Shown here one piece after another: positions 60,314 through 64,000 of a stretch of DNA of 64,000 nt. Made by a program: the position numbers and the translations under genes. The notes under the pieces were generated by a model. That model was not told the origin of the DNA. It ran no database searches and worked only from the letters and a program-made list of their open reading frames with translations. Within the stretch, counting starts at the first letter, position 1, and the number at the start of each line of letters is the position of its first letter. The DNA is from Planctomycetota bacterium (GTDB lineage: Bacteria > Planctomycetota > Planctomycetia > Gemmatales > Gemmataceae): positions 1-64,000 of the forward strand of contig JAJXWW010000163.1 of the NCBI GenBank assembly GCA_021781415.1. Reading direction: 5' to 3'.

Positions 60314-61728
60314 TCACGGATGCCCGGCAGATCGGGGGGCTGACGCCCCACGTTCGCCGACGAGATGATCCTTGCGTACTTCCAGAATGGCCTCGGCGGC
60401 GCGTTCGCGGGAGGAGATACCCGGCTGGGGAAACAAGCCGCCGCCGAGGATGAATGCCGACAGCGTTAACACGACGAGGCGTTCGCGCGGGGTGATGTTC
60501 AGCGATACCGACGAGGTGTGGCGCGCTCCGGTAAACAGAAGCAGATAGACGCGGAGGATCGCGATGCCGTTGAGTGTGGCGGTGGCGATGACGGCGAGTC
60601 CGACGAAAAGATGGACGCCAGACGCCCCCTCGACGAGGAGATCGGCGGCGACGAATCCGAGCGTTCCGGGGAAGCCGATGCTGGCCAAGCCGGTTAGAAG
60701 GAAGGACACGGCCAACATCGGCGAATGCTCGTACAGTCCGCGATGTTGGCGCGGCGACAGCCAACCGAATCGGCTTTCCACCGCTCGCAGAACCAGTCCG
60801 AATCCGCCCAACGACAACAGGACCGCAAACCACAGCGAAAGTGCGCCGGTCAGAGAAACGGTCGTGTGCAATTGCAGTCCCACGAGAACCAGCGAGGCGT
60901 GACTGAGGAAAAAGTAGGCGAAAAAGCGGCGCAGATCGCGCTGGACGAGACCCATGCTGGCGGCGTAAAAGGCCGTCGTCAGCGAGAGCAGCCCCAGCCC
61001 GGATAGCAGCCAATCCGGAGCGATGGGTAGAACGAGGCGGATGGCCGCATACACCCCGGACAGCGGAATGACGTACAAGAGCGCGATGCCCAGCGAGGCT
61101 TGCTCGAACCAATCGGTGATCCAGCAGTGAAAGGGCACGACGCCGCAGCGGATGAGGACGGCGGCTAACAAGACGATGGCCGCGGGGGTTCCGCTCGGCA
61201 ACAGAGTGCCCAGCCACAACAGAGCGACGAACAGGCTCATGTGCAGAACGTAGACGCGCGCGGGCCGTCTTCGATTGATCAGTTCCACCAACGGCAGGAC
61301 GGCTCCCAGCGTCAGCAGAACCACCAAGACGAGCGGTTCCTTACAAGCGAATTTGGCGAGGTGAAAGGCTTCGGCGCTGAGCGACCAAGTCAACGAGAAG
61401 CTGCGCATGCGCGTCCGTGCCGTGGCCAACGCCGTCAAGAAATGCAGCAAGGCCACGGCGGGCAATAGGGGAGCGTTTAACTCGTCTAATCCGAGATAGG
61501 GTCGGCCAAACAGAATCGTTTGCAGGTTCCACTCGGGATAGGTGGCTTCCGGCGTTTGCAGCAAGAAACCGAGCGAGGCCGCGCTCGCGCAGACGAACAC
61601 CAGTCCGGTAAGAGCGACGCCCCAGCGCCAGGCACGATCGAGATTTCTTACCCTGTTGACGGCGAGAGAACCTACGAGGGCCAGGAGAATGGCGGCTTCC
61701 AACCAAGGCAACGGCAACACGATCATGT
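60314..61728 (-). CDS. Proton-conducting membrane transporter subunit, NuoM/MrpD-like
   Basis: Multi-TM; VLIRCGVVPFHCWITDWFEQASLGIALLYVIPLSGVYAAIRL; FAYFFLSHASLVLVGL; GFPGTLGFVAADLLVEG. Confidence 0.82.
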
Positions 61729-63111
61729 CACCTCTTCCATGCCGAGCGACGGCGTTTTGCTCTCGTCCTCCGCGCCGGAGCGGTTGCCTTGCAGCCAGCC
61801 GGTCCAGGCGCGTTCCAACTCGTCGCAACGGCGAAAGACGCGAACGAAAGGGAGAACGAAACAGGTTAGTAGAAATGAATCGAGATAGGCGCGCTCGAAG
61901 GCGAAGCGATAAATCCGAGCGAGCGTGTCGGGCTTTGCCCATCGTAGAAACGGTGGCGGAGCGTGGGTCAAGTGTTTGCCCAGAGCGTTTTCCAAGCCGT
62001 GATAATCGTGCAGCAGCGACGGGGCGCGGATAAATTGCAGTGTCCGCAAGCAAGCGTGGCCGAGCAAATGCACCAGAGCGAGGTAGCGAAATCCCAGCCC
62101 GATCTCGGCAACGATGACGCCGACCTGCGATAGCGAGGCGAACGACAAGATCGCCTTGATGTCCGTCTGCACCCTGCCGATGAGATAAGCCAGTCCCGCC
62201 GTCGCCAATCCCAGTACGACGAGAACCGCCCCCAGCGCCGGCGAGCAGTCGATCAGCGGACTGACGCGCAGCAGCAAGAAGGCCCCCAGATGAACGGACA
62301 ACGCGCCGTAAAAAACGGCGCTGGACGGCGTCGGTCCCTCCATGGCGCGCGGTAGCCAACCGCAGAAGGGAATCAGTCCCGATTTGCCGGCGGCGGCGAT
62401 CAGCAGCAGCAGACCGACGACGAACGCCTCAGTCCCGGTCGCCGACGCCTGCCCTTCCGGCCACGCTGCCTCGCCGAGCAGTCGGTGAAAATCGCCCCTT
62501 CCCGTCATGTGATGCAAGACTACGGCGGCCAGCAACAGGGCCGCATCCGAAACCCGATACACGCTCCAGATCCACAAGCCATTCCGCGCCGGGCCGAGCC
62601 GCTCTTGATAGAAGGCTACCAACAGAGCGGAAGAGAGACCGACCAATTCCCAGCCGAGAAACAGGGTCTCAATTGTCCCCGATAACGAAGCCACGATCAT
62701 GCCGAGCAAGAATACGGCATAGAGAACGAAAAAGCGGTTGTACCCGGCTTCCCGGTGCATGTAGCGTTCGGCGAACGAAGCGATGGTTCCCGAGAGAACG
62801 AAAGACAACAAGGCGAACGGGACCGACAGCCGATCGAACACGAACTTGACCGTGACGTGAAAGTCCTCCGTCTCCACCCATCGCCCCAGCACCACAACCA
62901 CGTGGCGCTTGCCGGATATTAGCATGAGGACCAACACCCCCAGGCAAGCGAGCAACCCGATGCCGATGGCCGCGCGAATCGCCTTGGTCGTGGCCGACTC
63001 GGTAAGCCGCCGATCCAGCAGCGACGCGATGCCGAGAAACAGAACCAGCGCCAACGGAGCGGCAATTGCCAATCCACCCAACCACGACATCGCAATATTG
63101 AGATCGGACAC
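61723..63111 (-). CDS. NuoL/DabB-like proton-conducting membrane subunit
   Basis: FLGWELVGLSSALLVAFYQER; AAAGKSGLIPFCGWLPRAMEGPTPSSAVFYGALSVHLGAFLLLR; GTG start, overlaps the NuoM-like gene by 6 nt. Confidence 0.87.
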   Translation of the reverse strand: MSDLNIAMSWLGGLAIAAPLALVLFLGIASLLDRRLTESATTKAIRAAIGIGLLACLGVLVLMLISGKRHVVVVLGRWVETEDFHVTVKFVFDRLSVPFALLSFVLSGTIASFAERYMHREAGYNRFFVLYAVFLLGMIVASLSGTIETLFLGWELVGLSSALLVAFYQERLGPARNGLWIWSVYRVSDAALLLAAVVLHHMTGRGDFHRLLGEAAWPEGQASATGTEAFVVGLLLLIAAAGKSGLIPFCGWLPRAMEGPTPSSAVFYGALSVHLGAFLLLRVSPLIDCSPALGAVLVVLGLATAGLAYLIGRVQTDIKAILSFASLSQVGVIVAEIGLGFRYLALVHLLGHACLRTLQFIRAPSLLHDYHGLENALGKHLTHAPPPFLRWAKPDTLARIYRFAFERAYLDSFLLTCFVLPFVRVFRRCDELERAWTGWLQGNRSGAEDESKTPSLGMEEVT

Positions 63112-63151
63112 GAATCCCTCTTTCGATAAATCGTCCGGGCGAGCGAGAGGC

Positions 63152-64000
63152 TTACGTCTCCCGCTCGATGGGTTCGATCCGAGCGAAATCCAGATGATCG
63201 CGCCAGCCGCGATACCAGGCCAAGGACGAGGCGGCGCGGGGCAACGATCGGGTTCGCGGCTCGTGGAGATGGAATCGGCCGTCTCGATACACGCTGACGC
63301 GCCGAGTTCGCGGATGCAGCAGGGCGAGATGCACCCAGCCGTTGCGACACAAGCGGCCAATCGTTTCGTCGCGTTCTAGGATGCCGAGCATCACTTCGGG
63401 GGTGGTCTCGATGATGTTCAGGAGACGTATCGGCTCGTGAATTTCCACCATTTGCCAGGGCAAGCCGGTGCGCAGATCGCTGGCCGCACCGTCCATGACG
63501 CCAAGGAGGGCGGAGATGTTGTGCGGCAGCTTCGTGCCGCTGCCCCACCCGCGGTTATCGACGTAGGAAAAGTAATACTCCAAATTGATTCCGGCACAGA
63601 CGGGTAAGACGGCGCGCAAGACGCGAGTCAACACCGAAGCGTCCTCGTCGTCCTGAGTCGGGTCGTAAGAAGCCAAAAAGGCTCGGCGATCGAGAAACAG
63701 ACCGCGCGTCGCCAGGCGGCGTCCGACGATGCACAGCGCGTCGGTGGCATGGCCGCACTCCGGGCGAGGTTGCGCCAGATCTTCCGAACGCGCTTCGACG
63801 TGCCGTTGCGCTTCCGACAATGTCAGACTCAGCGGAGCAGAAAGGAAGCGACGACAGCGTTCGTGCGCATTGCGTTCGCAGGCCGTCGCCAAGTCGCGCC
63901 GTGCCGCCTCGAAATCCTGTCGATGCGATTCGGGCAGCCGGTCTAGGTCGAAGAACTCGATAGAATCGTTGCAGGTGTTGTGACAGCCGGCGACGAAGAG
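63152..64000 (-). CDS. DabA-like (DUF2309/UPF0753) protein, C-terminal part, truncated by window end
   Basis: Open to the window edge: LFVAGCHNTCNDSIEFFDLDRLP...RPECGHATDALCIVGRR...YVDNRGWGSGTKLPHNISALLGVMDGAASDLRTGLPWQMVEIHEPIRLL. Confidence 0.85.
   Translation of the reverse strand, partial: LFVAGCHNTCNDSIEFFDLDRLPESHRQDFEAARRDLATACERNAHERCRRFLSAPLSLTLSEAQRHVEARSEDLAQPRPECGHATDALCIVGRRLATRGLFLDRRAFLASYDPTQDDEDASVLTRVLRAVLPVCAGINLEYYFSYVDNRGWGSGTKLPHNISALLGVMDGAASDLRTGLPWQMVEIHEPIRLLNIIETTPEVMLGILERDETIGRLCRNGWVHLALLHPRTRRVSVYRDGRFHLHEPRTRSLPRAASSLAWYRGWRDHLDFARIEPIERET

Overview
The 64-kb window is a high-GC bacterial chromosome segment. Its gene content points to a planctomycete, most likely Gemmataceae-like: a Cys-rich YTV-type wall protein, two DUF1559 pseudopilin-like proteins, an ECF sigma/Ser-Thr kinase pair and a sulfatase. 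That placement is an inference from gene content. Most of the window is ordinary chromosomal coding: a Type IIG-like restriction-modification enzyme, alaS, dnaG-rpoD, a C4 zinc-ribbon protein, a polysaccharide export lipoprotein, rhaB, a YhaM-like OB-HD protein, a GH13-CBM20 amylase, rnr, plsY fused to a DUF4149-like domain, otsBA, a sulfatase, ptsI, a sugar-oxidation cluster, an NtrC-type regulator, and the start of a DabA/DabB-like cluster at the right edge. I found no rRNA, no convincing tRNA and no CRISPR array. The observations I rank highest are: (1) an ordered inverted/tandem repeat array (48716-49866) with a GxxExxY PD-(D/E)XK-like gene occupying one unit; (2) a DabA homologue followed by two different NuoL/NuoM-like subunits; (3) an M48-like domain with HExxH changed to HQxGH, fused to an alpha/beta-hydrolase; (4) an unannotated transcript candidate with a near-consensus promoter and intrinsic terminator, convergent with a DUF3800 gene; (5) a perfect 27-bp palindrome inserted in frame in a methyltransferase gene; (6) two tandem DUF1559 proteins that both carry a Glu5-to-Gln prepilin change; (7) two small ORFs (38 and 46 aa) missing from the ORF track; (8) a frameshifted MFS gene and a decayed integrase-CHC2 element.
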